Shown here: piece after piece, positions 10,398-31,990 of the stretch
Numbering within the stretch: position 1 is the first letter of the stretch
How the letters are laid out: every line of letters starts with the position of its first letter
NCBI RefSeq assembly: GCF_026212465.1
Contig: NC_080056.1
Location: 19,147,246 to 19,211,245 of the forward strand
DNA from: Amaranthus tricolor
Lineage: Eukaryota > Streptophyta > Magnoliopsida > Caryophyllales > Amaranthaceae
DNA: 64,000 nucleotides
Reading direction: 5' to 3'
Made by a program: the position numbers and the translations under genes
The notes under the pieces: model-generated
The model's database searches: none
Seen by the model: the letters and a program-made list of their open reading frames with translations, nothing else
What the model was told of the DNA's origin: nothing

Positions 10398-10669
10398 TAC
10401 TCCCTCCATACAATATAATTGTCAATTTCCTTATTTGGCAAAACCACATCAATTGTCACGTTTCTATTTTTTTCAATCTTTTTTTACTTAAATATCCTTA
10501 GTTCACACAAGTAATTACGAATATACTCTCATATACCTTACTTACCCAACTATCTTTCACTAATTATTCTTCACTACTTACTCAACTACCACCTTTTTAA
10601 TGGACCCTACACCACTCTTAATATTCGTGCCTAAGCAAATGGAACATTTATATTGGTGTGGAGGGAGTA
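10398..10669. mobile_element. Second Stowaway-type MITE, 272 bp
   Basis: The termini are TACTCCCTCCATACAATA on the left and, inverted, TACTCCCTCCACACCAAT on the right, again with TA at both edges. The interior differs from the 9901-10125 element, so this is a separate subfamily and not a simple duplicate. Confidence 0.85.
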
Positions 10670-13470
10670 TACAATTAAAAATTGTAAACTTTAATTAGAG
10701 AATTTAAATCAAATTCAATTAATATATATTTAACTAAAATATATAAAATAAATTAAATGATAAATAAGTTTGAATAATAAATAGTGTCAATAATTTTAAT
10801 ATAACAACTAGAAGTATTATAGAACCCAAAAAAGTAGATGTCATGGCCATGCGTAGCACAATACAATTAATAATAAAAGTATATTTAGCTATGTTTTTTT
10901 ATTCCCCACCTATTGTACCTAGTTGTTTAAATATCTTGTTCAATTATCTGTTGATTATAGCCTTAAATTTTAGAACTTTTGTAAATTATGGTACTAATGT
11001 TTATTTTTTGCGAATTATATTCATTATAATATTTTTTTTGTTCATCCTACAAATGTGCATTTATGTGCTTTGAATCATTAATAATCAATAATATTTTTTC
11101 TTAATTTTTATGTTTTAAGATGTAAATAAAAAGTTATTTGACTTCTTCTATTAAGTTTTGAGAAAAAAATAATTTTAATAGTTATTTTCAATGCATAACA
11201 TCAAACATTATGAGCATTTATTTTGGAGATGGTTTCTTATTAGAATGAACATGGCCGTTTCTTAACATATCTCGAGTAGCTGACCGCTTAGGACCCCAAA
11301 TTAAAGAGTCTTAAATATTAAATGGTACTATTTAAATCTTATTCAAAGTAATATTTTTATGTAATTTGTTTGTAAATTTCTAAATATTTGAAGTAATATT
11401 AAAATATATTGTTATAATAAATTTTGTTAAATTGTTTTTCTTGAAATAGAAAGTTTTGTCTTTTTAATATAATGAAAAGGCTGAATTAAAAGATATCGTA
11501 GAAATAAATAGGACATTCAAATTCTTCCGTAAAAAATGAGTTGACATAGCAATGACTAAGTTAACCAACCGTCCCTCAAATTTTTTGTCAATTGAAATAA
11601 CATGCATTTGAGTACAAAATTTGATGGGAGATGGAAGAAAAGAAATTTGATTGTCAACCACGTCATCAATAGCGTCTAGTTTGGTATGTCTTTCCATGGG
11701 CCGAGTTTGCAAGAGTCGGAGCCAAAAGCCACTGTGCAAAAGCATTTTCAAAAAAGCATTTAATTTGTCATCTAAAACATGTTTGTGGAATGTGGAGAAA
11801 AATGAACAAAAGTAGACCAAAACTTCCATTTAGTTTCACACTCATTTTTTCATGCGCAGAATCCTAACTCTTTGTTAATAAATGGGTAGATAAAATGGCA
11901 ATTTGGTAGTTGGATATTAACAAAAGCTATTCAAGCTCTTATTCACAATCACATTCAATAAGAATAGACTTTCTTTATAGCTTTTCCCATTAAATACAGT
12001 TTAAAATTCATAAGCAATGTAGTAGTAATAAAGGCCAAAACATAATTTAACAATGACCTCCCCACAACCTAAATTTTGTTATGTAACTAAACACATTGGG
12101 ATATTTGAAAATTGATTGTTGGCTAATGGTGGTTCGCTAATTAATAGTGCTTGTTTTTTTTTTTTTGGTTGGTTTAACCATTTAAAAGTGTTACATGTTT
12201 TTGTTTCCTTTTAAGCTACTTGGATTAGCTAATTATAAAATGTTATTTGGTACAATTAAATTTTAGTTGTTGACTGTATATAAAAATCTATGGTCAAAAA
12301 ATCAATTAAAACCCAAAACACTATATTAAACAACTTCATTTAATATGAATATATTGATAAAATAGCTCACTTTCATCACTAGTTCACTACACAAAATTCT
12401 ACTATCCCATGCCATTTAGTGTTAAAATTCATAGTAAACATGAGAAATTAGAACCATAACTATTGACTTAATTGCAATTTCATCAACAATTCTTTATTTC
12501 AGTCTCAAATTATGTATATCCGATGATTAAAGTAAATCAACATAATAACTCCTAAGTAATGTGGATTTTCAATAAAAAGGAAAATCTTAAAAAGGAAAAT
12601 CAACATAATAACATAATGATTAAAGAAAATTTTTATTTCCTTCTCTCCCTCCTATCATGAGTCTCAATACCAAAAGAGGTTATTTCCCATTAAACACTAA
12701 GTATCACACATCATCTACAATTTAACGTAAATAATAATACATTTGGCATAGTAAACTTTTTTAATATAGTTAATTATAATTCAAACCAAAGAATTATAAA
12801 ACTTTGAGCTATTAAAATAAGTAACATAACAATAGAGGATTAAGTGACAGCCCAATATCGACACTATTATTAAATACATTTAGAATTGATACATGGAAAT
12901 ATTGATTATACGTCTAGTATACGTATTTGCTTGCTAGAGAATAACATACGTTTTGATTATCCTAAATGTCATTCAAAATGAATATTGGATCAAGTTGGAA
13001 AAATAAAATTTAAGAAAATATGTTTGCGAAAACAATTTTCATAATTGTTAAGGAAATTAGGTTATCTAATTGTGCCAGACTGAAGCTATGACCAAAACCC
13101 TATATGTACCTACCTAATGTGACTCTAGGTTGCACTAAAACGGACACGGACACGGACACGGACACGACACGGGTACGGGAAAACGCCAACTTAAAGTTAC
13201 ATCTCAGAAAATAGAAAAGTAATTACTTCTTTTGCCAAAAGTACTAGTATACATTGCTCCTGGGTGGACTTCTTAGAGGTATGATATTTTGGTACTCATA
13301 TCCTCTTGGTATTTAATGTTACTTTCCAGACAAAAAATGGTAGGAAGTTCCGACTGCATATATATCGACTGCTGCTCTAGTCAGTATTTACCGATTACCA
13401 AGTTTGATTAGTAGTTAGTCAGTAACATTGAAGTCGGACAGTTGGTCGGTGTTCAATTGGTGATTAGTTT
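10670..13470. other. AT-rich spacer without supported genes
   Basis: Short open frames occur (for example 10843-11073 plus and 11464-11829 minus), but they show no recognisable domain and lack gene-like composition. The stretch carries poly-A/T runs and a short hexanucleotide tract near its end. I see no gene. Confidence 0.6.
13141..13181. repeat. Short CGGACA hexanucleotide tandem repeat
   Basis: CGGACA repeats about four times and then drifts into CGACACGGGTACGGG. It is a GC-rich minisatellite in an otherwise AT-rich spacer. Confidence 0.8.
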
Positions 13471-13475
13471 GAAAG

Positions 13476-14116
13476 TGAAAACGACTATGTATTAGAGTTC
13501 GAACAATGTGTTTCAAACTCCAATATTGCCAAGATCGAGTGTATGAGGTTTTGTGACAAACAAATTACGCTATCAATAATATCGATGTTTGTAGGAGAAA
13601 ATAAAGCAATAAAATGACACAAAGATTTAACGAGGTTCACCCAACTAAGGCTACGTCCTACGGTGTGTAGTATCTCTTATATTATCAAAAGGAGTTCAAA
13701 GAACTCTCAAATATGGAGAATTACAATAGAGAATAGATATAGGCTAGTGTTTGGCTTGTGGTGTATTTGTGGATGTATTCACCACTTACAAAGTGAATGA
13801 GAGCTCTTTATTTATAGGAGAGATCATACTAAGTAACATTAAGTACATTAAAGCTATGATTAAATGATAATGAAACATCCCTAAGTATATGAAGAGTCAA
13901 AAACAACATCCTAGGAGCCCTTTGCACTTCTCCATTAAATTCCATAACTCTTCACACTTCATTAACTTATTAATCCATACTTAATCACCATCATAAATAA
14001 ATCATCAAAACTTAACTTAATACACCCATTCATGACAAACTTATGGGATTTCATCCCAAGGGTCACTACATGAATGCACACACCAAATGTGCACTCAAGT
14101 CACACCATTCATAACA
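13476..14116 (-). repeat. 3' LTR of the deleted copia (641 bp)
   Basis: It pairs with 15640-16280 at the same length. It starts TGTTATGAATGG and ends CGTTTTCA on the minus strand. Differences from its partner include T/G in GACTATG and A/C in CCTACGG. Confidence 0.93.
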
Positions 14117-14283
14117 ATCTCCACCTTGACTTGAGTTCACCCAAGTCAATAGAATTTTCTAATTCACTCCAACATAATATAACAACTTACACAACATAAT
14201 ACTCAAAATAAAAACAACACATGTGCATAAACATAGCACATGCACTAAACATGCCCTCAAAAGGGGCTCACAAGAGTATGCTT

Positions 14284-14943
14284 TTAAATACCAATCAAGT
14301 CCATACATCCCATGGACTCATTGGGATATGTTGAAATTATTCTCAAACTGTCGTTAAAAGAAGTTTCAATTTCATTTTCATGCTCGGTTGAAGTAGTGGA
14401 CACACAAGCCGAACTAACTAAGGTTGAACCTAAAAGCATATACACGCCATCATTAATGGATCCTTTCAAGAACAAATTAGGACCCTTGCCAACCTTCAAA
14501 ACTCCACCTTCACCAATGCACTTAAAACCTTCTTTATCCAGAATACTAAGGGAAATTATGTTTTTATTCATACTTGGAACATGAAGGACTCCGGTCAATG
14601 TTCTTACAACACCATCAAACATGACAATTTTAACATCTCCAATACCAACTATAGGACAACTAGCCTCATTGCCCATAGTGACTTTTCTTCCATCAACCTT
14701 TTGATAAGTTGAGAAGAACCTAGAGTTAAAAGTTATGTGTCTAGAACATCCCGAATCCAAAATCCAAGAATCACCACCCTTACATTTACTAGTAACGACA
14801 AGAGCATCAACATCATATATCTCATCTTCAACATAGCTAGCTTCGGCGGAGCTAGCTCTTGTGGATTTGCTTTCATTGGATTGTTTGGCTCTTAATTTCC
14901 AACAATCTTTCTTGAAGTGGCCTTTCTTCTTACAAAAGTTCAA
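14284..14943 (-). pseudogene. Copia zinc knuckle and protease, pol mostly deleted
   Basis: The frame opens without an ATG at a damaged zinc knuckle (NFCKKKGHFKKDCW): the last three ligands C, H and C are present, but the first cysteine position holds leucine. The aspartic protease follows with WILDSGCSRHITF and the flap-like VLHVPSMNKNIISLS. The frame then ends at CMDLIGI plus a stop, about 170 bases before the 3' LTR. That ending resembles the pol C-terminus (compare CVNLVGL in the related copia at 36.2 kb). I infer that an in-frame internal deletion joined protease to the last codons of pol. It is out of frame by one base relative to gag upstream. Confidence 0.85.
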
Positions 14944-15583
14944 GTCATGCTCCTTTTGTTCCTACTCGACTCTTTAACAAATAAAGCACCATTGGAAACT
15001 CTTGACTCCTTTTGAGCAAATTGAGAATCAATAAGGTCCTTTTGAATCAAGGCCTTTCTAACATCCTCACTACTCAAAGTGTCTCTTCCATATAACAAGG
15101 TTTCCCTAAAATGCTTATATGAAGATGGTAGAGAAACTAACAAAAGAATAGCCAAATCCTCATCATCCACTTTTACATCAATATTTTGCAAATTCATAAC
15201 TATTGAGTAAAATTCATCAAGGTGCGATTTCATGGGCCTCTCTTCTCGCAATCTGAGATCATACAAACGACTCTTTAACAAAATTCGATTGGTAACACTC
15301 TTTTCCATGTAGAGTGATTCCAATTTATCCCAAATGCCTTTAGAAGTTTCCTCCTTTACAACTTCTCTCAAGACTTCATTAGAGAGATAAAGTTGTATGG
15401 CGGATAGAGCCTTCGCATCCATATCTTCCCACTTAACCTCACTTATGCCTTCCGATCTCTTCTCCACACCATCTAGTGCTTTATGCACTCCATTTTGTAT
15501 CAAAATTGCTTTCATTTTGACTTGCCATAAGTCAAAGTTCACACTCCTATCAAACTTCTCAATATCAAGTTCATTGTAGCCAT
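14940..15583 (-). pseudogene. Copia gag with frame errors
   Basis: The frame contains the copia gag (UBN2/retrotran_gag_2) signature: DIEKFDRSVNFDLWQVKMKA, then KGIWDKLESLY and YDLRLREERPMKSHLDEFY. It ends at a TGA (14940-14942), and a one-base shift at that point leads into the zinc-knuckle and protease frame. The natural start is also doubtful: the likely ATG at 15583 lies in a different frame from the conserved DIEKFD segment, so a second one-base change near the start is probable. Gag normally builds the virus-like particle. This copy would not make an intact Gag-Pol. Confidence 0.85.
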
Positions 15584-15639
15584 GTTGCACCAATATAGCC
15601 TCTAAAACACTATAACAACAACTTGGCTCTGATACCAAT

Positions 15640-16280
15640 TGAAAACGACGATGTATTAGAGTTCGAACAATGTGTTTCAAACTCCAATATTGCCAAGATC
15701 GAGTGTATGAGGTTTTGTGACAAACAAATTACGCTATCAATAATATCGATGTTTGTAGGAGAAAATAAAGCAATAAAATGACACAAAGATTTAACGAGGT
15801 TCACCCAACTAAGGCTACGTCCTCCGGTGCGTAGTATCTCTTATATTATCAAAAGGAGTTCAAAGAACTCTCAAATATGGAGAATTACAATAGAGAAGAG
15901 ATATAGGCTAGTGTTTGGCTTGGGGTGTATTTGTGGATGTATTCACCACTTACAAAGTGAATGAGAGCTCTCTATTTATAGGAGAGATCATACTAAGTAA
16001 CATTAAGTACATTAAAGCTATGATTAAATGATAATGAAACATCCCTAAGTATATGAAGAGTCAAAAACAGCATCCTAGGAGCCCTTTGCACTTCTCCATT
16101 AAATCCCATAACTCTTCACACTTCATTACCTTATTAATCCATACTTAATCACCATCATAAATCAATCATCAAAACTTAACTTAATACACCCATTCATGAC
16201 AAACTTATGGGATTTCATCCCAAGAGTCACTACATGAATGCACACACCAAATGTGCACTCAAGTCACACCATTCATAACA
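15640..16280 (-). repeat. 5' LTR of the deleted copia (641 bp)
   Basis: It is the partner of 13476-14116, about 98 percent alike by eye. The duplication GAAAG follows it at 16281-16285. Confidence 0.93.
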
Positions 16281-16324
16281 GAAAGATATATTTACAATTT
16301 ACTAACAATCGTCCTTTTCCATCC

Positions 16325-16460
16325 CTTTCCCTCTATAAATACCCCTCAACTACAACCACAACCATAACCAAACACACTTCACTCTCTCTCTAAAATTTCT
16401 TTCTATCTACCCTAAACAATTTAATTTCTTTGTCTCTACCCTAAACAATTTAATGACTTC
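16325..16460 (+). promoter_or_regulatory. Promoter-like TATA box and CT-rich leader
   Basis: CTATAAATACC at about 16333 is followed by a C/A-rich stretch and a run of CTCTCTCTC, as in plant promoters and 5' leaders. The motif CTACCCTAAACAATTTAAT occurs twice in tandem (near 16408 and 16436). The next coding sequence downstream is the broken transposase at 17309, so this may be its old promoter. No supporting transcript is known to me. The rest of 16460-17300 is AT-rich with nothing recognisable. Confidence 0.35.
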
Positions 16461-17308
16461 TTAAAAAATTATTATATAAGTATACAAGTATTTAACAAAA
16501 TATAAAGGTATGAAATTTCCATAAATGTCATATTTACATTATTTATTATTTTAAATATGCTTTATGTTATATTTTTTATGTGACAAAAAAATTTAATGAG
16601 CTTTTTGATACAGTCATATATTCTTGATAATCATGAGTACTTATTAGATGTGGTAGTTTGTGTCTAATTATATTCTCCTATGTACTATAAAAATGTGTTA
16701 GAAATAATAAAAATATGCACCTCAAATCTAAGAAAATTCAGCATTGTATTCATTACTTATAGTAATACTTCCCTCCTAGTTGCAAAAATCAAAATTTACA
16801 TAAAGATAAAAGAAAATTTTAACTACCGAAAGTAGTAAAATTTAATTGTTGCAATTCATCAGCATAAGTAAAGTTTTCAATGCTGGAAAACATGAGATTT
16901 GAGGAATATATATTTAACATTTTCACTTTTTGTAGTGCGTAGGATTGTATAAATAATAGGAAAACTACCACATCTACCACTATGTAATCTTAATTATCAT
17001 GGAAAAAATGGTTGTTCTGAAAGGCTCAGTTGTTTTTTATAATGATTTATAATAGTCGGAAGTTAGTCGAAAATTTCAAAAATCAAAATTGTTGTCAAAG
17101 ATGCTATATCAATCTTCTTTATCGGGATCAGCCTTTTGAATTTCCCAACTAAATTGCGACTAGAATATAGTCGATAAACAGACGGTAAACTGAAAGTTGT
17201 TCGCTTTTCAGTTCTTGCTGTTTAATTTAATAATTAATTTTTTTATTTTCATATTTTTTTGTCATTGAAATATTTTGTGAATCTCGTAAATTTTTATTTC
17301 ATAGAATA

Positions 17309-19140
17309 ATGGACTTACGTATTGAACAAAGTTGGATGTATAAGCGTAGTTGTAACGAAGTTTATAATATTAGATATTTAGAAGGAGTGGAGGAATTTAT
17401 ACAATTTGCAAAGAAAGAAACTGGAAGAGGTTAGATGTCCATACAATCGGTGTGATAACCGTAAACTATTTTCTCCAAAAGTCGTCGTAAGAGATCATTT
17501 GTTGAAAACTACTACGACCCTTCATAAAACTTCTGACGGTGCACCAAGTAATGTGGTGGTTCCGGAAGAGCAACAACATAACACAGTGCAAAATTTATAT
17601 GCACAAATGGTGTACGATGCAACTGCGAGTAATTTTCCTGATACACATCACTATTTTCTACCTCAGTTTGATGATGTCATCATTGATGTACCACATTTCC
17701 CTTACATATTGAAGAAGATCCAAACCCTCAATGAATACATCTCTTTGAAATGTTGAATGTTGCCAACTTACCTCTGTACCATAGTTGTGAAACTCATACT
17801 CAAATGTCGATAATAGGAAGAATGGCGAGTCTGAAGCAGAACTTTTGGATGACATCCAGGTTTTTCTGATAAGAAGAAACAGTTTTCGGCTCTTGGATTG
17901 CTGGTGGAGAAGACTCCTTGTTGTATTAATGGGTGTATGATATATTAGCACCCCACAATGAATATTACATGATGTGATGATTGTGGGGTTTCTACATAGA
18001 TAACAGATAAGACCCCTAGAAAGCAGTTTCACTACTTTTCCCTCGGTCCTAGGTTACAACGGTTGTATACTTCTGCGACTAATACCAGTTACAAGAGGTG
18101 GTATACGGAGCACCATTCAGAAGATGGAGAGAGTGTCACCCCATAAACAGTGAAGCCTGGTTGACATTTAACGCGACACATCTGGATTTTTTTAAGGAGA
18201 TAAGAAATGTTAGACTAAGATTGTGTACAGATGGTTTCATCCCATTTGGCAGCTCGGGACAACAATATTCATGTTGACCCGTAATATTAACTCCATAAGA
18301 TCTTCCTCTCTTGATGTGCATGAAGAAGCAGTACATGTTCTTAACGATGATCGTCCTGGGTCCTAGCAATCAAAACATAAGATTGACCTGTACCTACAAC
18401 CATTGATACGAGTTGAAGTTGTTATGGGAAGATGGGATCCAGGCATTCGACGTATCTAAGAGGGAGAACTTTCAGCTTCATGCGGCATTGATATGAACAA
18501 TCAACGACTTTCCAACTTATTCGATGATGTCGGGGTGGAGTACATTTGGCGTGAACGCTTGTCCAGACTGTATGGATGATTCTAAAGCCGTATATTTAAG
18601 ACTTTGCAGAAAAGTGAGTTGGTTCGACTCACATAGGAGATTTTTAGATAGGAGGCACCCAACTGTAGAAACTGGATAAATTTCAGTCATGGAGCTGTTG
18701 AGAAAGATATTAGACCTAATATACGAACAGGAGATGAGCTACTAGAGGAGTTGGATCATTTTGGGTATTTACGGGTATTTGAAGATGACACATCTCAGTA
18801 AAACGCAAAACTCAGCAAATATTATGTTGGATAGAAGAAGAGAAGCATTTTTTTGGGATCTACCCTATTGGAGAACACACATGACCCGTCACAATTTGGA
18901 TGTAGTGCACATTTAGAAGAACTTTTTTGATAACATTTTCAACACGTTAATGCGTATGTATACCTGGAAAAAAAAGGATCATCTAAAGGTAGAAAAAATT
19001 TAGCCGAGCTAGGAATTCGATCAGAATTGTATCCAGTGAATTCATTCATCCCCAAGGTCTCATACACACTTAACAGACAACAAATGGTTAACATAGAAAT
19101 TAGATTAGCTATTGATTGGTTAGCTGATGTTGTATGTTGA
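17309..19140 (+). pseudogene. CACTA (En/Spm) TNP2-type transposase, heavily broken
   Basis: From the ATG at 17309 the first frame encodes SWMYKRSC and EGVEEFIQFA. After a frameshift at about 17432 it continues as VRCPYNRCDNRK. Together these are the transposase-associated zinc domain of TNP2 proteins. Further along, in shifting frames, come MLNVANLPLYHSC, RLQRLYTSA, LCTDGF, ACPDCMDDSKAVYL, KVSWFDSHRRFLDRRHP and FWDLPYWRTHMTRHNLDV, in the order of the TNP2 family. Many stops and frameshifts make it non-functional. The C-terminal third is not seen, and no CACTA termini were found around it. The intact protein would bind and cut CACTA element ends in the nucleus. Confidence 0.88.
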
Positions 19141-19469
19141 GGAAATGCTAGGTTCTTAGCTATTTTGGATTTAGAAATTAATCATATCTAGTATTGGTTT
19201 ATATTTCAAGTGTTATTTAAATTTTTAATTTTGTTCATTTATAGAGAAAACTCGGCCGAACGTTTTACAAATACTTTGTTTAATTGTGTTTAATTATGAT
19301 TTATAGGATGAATACAAGCGCCTCATTGCATTATTACCCTACGTGTCTGTAGTTTTGTTGTAGTTTGGTATTGCATTTGAAAATTAATTGCCGATAAATT
19401 ATGTCAAAAAATCCTATACCAATTCAGCAAATCAGCTTAAGTATTCCCGATTTATCTGCCAGAAAATGA

Positions 19470-19560
19470 CACAAATGAAACCGGGTATCCGGGGTCGCGA
19501 CCCGATTTATCTGAGTACCTGATATTCGGGTACCTAGTTGAGAACACTCCTAGATGTTGG
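19470..19560. repeat. CCGGGTA/TACCCG-rich patch, possible hAT end
   Basis: The motifs CGGGTATCCGGGG, CGACCCGATT and TTCGGGTACC crowd into about 90 bases and are followed by GAGAACACTCCTAG. Such patches are common subterminal sequence in plant hAT elements and their MITEs. No matching opposite end was identified. Confidence 0.3.
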
Positions 19561-19564
19561 TGCA

Positions 19565-20110
19565 GGCTGAATGGAGTATTCCCGAGGACCCTAAATGGCT
19601 TCTCAAGGATGTAATGTTAGTTAAATGACTATGTGGTTCAAAAAAGATAAGTCCTCACAAGTCAATAAAAGGAAAGGTAAGAGAAAGATATTATAAAGGA
19701 AACACCCTTTACTAAAAATACTAAGACGCCTAAGATAACTACTGAAGTCACATGCTTCAATTGGAATGAGATTGGCCATTGAAAGCGCAACTGCCTAATG
19801 TACCTTTAAAACAGAAGAATGATGCTTTTAAATTAGGTATACATGCTATACAAGTTATTTGAAAACTTCTTCTTATACTTGGTATTTGATGCAATTAGAT
19901 GCTGAGATCAAAGTAATGTGTAACAATTAGGAGTAAAAGAATGACAAAGGGTGGAGAAACACTTTGAGATAGAATTGGTGATAATGTATAACCTTTTGAA
20001 GTTAGGATATTCAAACCTTTTTTTAACTATTAAGCTTTGCTATCAGTTATAAATGATGGTCATTTAGATATTAGTATTAGAAGAAACATTATCTCAATCT
20101 TAGCTTTAAG
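19565..20110 (+). pseudogene. Decayed copia gag/protease relic
   Basis: In changing frames the plus strand reads DPKWLLKDVM, KGKVREKDII and a damaged zinc knuckle CFNWNEIGH-stop-KRNC (19753-19794). In that knuckle the second cysteine codon is tryptophan and a tryptophan codon is a stop. Remnants resembling the following protease region (YLVFDAIRC) come next. The order fits copia gag into protease. No LTRs were found, and several stops and shifts are present. Confidence 0.65.
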
Positions 20111-20929
20111 ATTGAGAAGTTTATTCTCATTTTTTTTTTGTATATTCTTTATGGGAGCAATGTAATTTTAAGAAACGCCAGTGATAGCAAATTTTAAAAA
20201 ATTTTCACAGTGTAACATTATACTATTGTACTAAAAGTTACAATAACATTATTACTCAAAATCATACGTTTTTTCGTTAAGTTGTGAAATTAGTTATTTG
20301 CCTTTGTCTTCTTTCTTTAATTAACACTCGCCATCTTCAATCTCATTTTTCTTTCATTAAATTACTTTGGTCTTTGAAGGAATATGGAGATATGAGTGTA
20401 GTGTACGCTCCAATATTGGATTGCATAAGATGTATTTGGGAAGATGCTGAAAACATATGCACTAGAATCAAACCAATATGTCAATGAGTAAGTTTCTTTC
20501 ATATACCCAAACGAGCCTCCTATCCTCTAGACCCATCACTAATGTGAAGAGCAGTTAGCAATGGCAAAGAGAAAATTAGTTTATACTTCTTTTATCCTAT
20601 TTGCATCAACATTGATTATTCCATAGCCTGTTGAGTCATTCTTTTTAGTCCTTTCGTTTTGTGAGAAATATTTCAATTATCAATCAAGAATATCTACTTT
20701 TGTAGTATATTTAAACATTGTTATATGAACTTTTTACTTTACTTCAAGTACCCATGTCAAACTCTTGATAATTAGACAGTTCAATTTTAGTTCACAATAT
20801 TTAAGGTTTTAACCAAGTAGGACACTTGTAGATACATCCAAGTGAGATATGGGTACAAGAGTCCAGGTAACATAACATTGAAAAAGGAGGGAGGGAATCA
20901 TACTTGGCTGATTAGGATGTTTTCACATT

Positions 20930-21310
20930 TTGTCACGCCAAGAAGTCCCATTTCCTATTAGCTATAACTCATGGCTAATACATTTGAGAGTAGGCCAATG
21001 GCTCTTCCGGAATGGACGAAAACCAACAAAATTTCCAGTCGAAGGGGAGGCCCCTAGTGATAAAGAGCGCCTGAACCAGGCAGGCAGATGCATTCTGCAC
21101 CGTGCACTACCCAAAGTCTATTTCTTGAATTATGAGGTTGAAGAATGGAGGTCTTGTTTCCATGAGTATCGACGTGAAGATCGTAAACAGGAGCTACAAA
21201 AATGTCCCTTACGCTTGTTATTGCATGGAAGACTCGGATTGTTCTTGTTCATCCCTTATTATTTTCAACACATGATCATAGTTGATAGACGCCAAGTTTG
21301 AGAGGTTCTG
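20930..21310 (+). other. Unidentified GC-richer island with 123-codon open frame
   Basis: This segment is noticeably richer in G and C than the DNA on both sides. It holds an open frame from 20930 to 21301 with a serviceable but unrecognised protein (SWLIHLRVGQWLFRNGRKP near its start). I know no family for it. The composition would suit a fragment of organellar DNA inserted in the nucleus, or an old captured exon. It lies about 640 bases beyond the predicted 3' end of the kinase gene and on the opposite strand. Confidence 0.3.
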
Positions 21311-21939
21311 TTTTCAATAAAATGAATAACCGAATAACACATTTAGAACATATAATCATGAATGGTTGAAAAAAAAAGCAACACACCACATAAAGAATAA
21401 TCCGGGATGGGGTAGACACAGGCATTCGTCCTAAGCTTATTTTAAAAAAAGAAGAGAACAAGTTACAGGCTTACAGCTTATTGTTCTATTGATATATACA
21501 CTATTATAAACGCTTTTACAAAACTATTTTGAGTGAATATTAAGGAATTCAACAACAAATATTTTCCACTTTCAATATGATATTTGTCATTTAATACATT
21601 TGAATTAAATAATTTACAATCATCTTATTCTTACATACCCTTAAAGCCCTACTATTTCAATTCATTAAGTTGTTATTGAGGGTCTGCAATAAGTTTGTCT
21701 TTAGACACCATAATCACACAAACGGGTCTGAAAGTTATTGTTCTTATCGTCTAGGAACAGTATCCGTACTACTTATAGGAAAGATATGTTTAAAAAGTCT
21801 GACCTTGAAAGAAAAATTGCTGAAGGAGTACTGATGCACAGATATTTCTCTGTTTCCAAATTCTGCCATAGTACCACATTCATCTCTCTGGTTCCCAAAA
21901 AAAAAGACAAAATAGTTAAATCATAATTGCAGTCAGTTT

Positions 21940-31768
<9,829 letters not shown>

Positions 31769-31990
31769 TTTACGGTCGTGATTATTTTAGAGAGAGAAAT
31801 TTTAGAGATAGAATAAGGGGCGTTGCTTGGTTGTCAATGGATTGCAGACATTGTTGTTGTCGTATGAGAGCATACAGTGAGAGAGAAGGAAAAGAGAGAG
31901 AAAGAGAAATACCGTTAAAAGAGAAGAGAGAAATTTTCGCGGGAAATGGAGGGGTCGAGGGACACACGTTTGTTATTTAAGCTATGTATT
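31769..31990 (-). promoter_or_regulatory. Leader and proximal promoter of the kinase gene
   Basis: Upstream of the ATG at 31768 the minus strand is strongly pyrimidine-rich (CTTTCTCTCTCTTTTCC around 31885-31910), as in many plant 5' leaders. No convincing TATA box is seen close by. This is a compositional call. From 31990 to about 33060 the DNA is AT-rich with nothing recognisable. Confidence 0.4.

Larger units (their letters stand above)
13471..16285 (-). mobile_element. Internally deleted copia element (gag-protease only)
   Basis: Two 641-bp LTRs (13476-14116 and 15640-16280) are flanked by a perfect 5-bp duplication, GAAAG (13471-13475 and 16281-16285). The LTRs differ at about 11 positions by eye, roughly 1.7 percent, so this insertion is older than the 4.3-9.3 kb element. 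A primer site TGGTATCAGAGC lies at 15626-15637, two bases from the 5' LTR. The interior is only 1.5 kb. It keeps gag and protease sequence but no integrase, reverse transcriptase or RNase H, so the element depends on others to move. Confidence 0.93.

Noticed and set aside
10843..11073. 76-codon hydrophobic plus-strand frame
   Set aside because: The hydrophobicity follows from T-rich DNA. No family resemblance and no gene context.
11464..11829. 121-codon minus-strand frame
   Set aside because: No recognisable domain, AT-driven composition, no promoter-like context and no neighbouring exon that would extend it.
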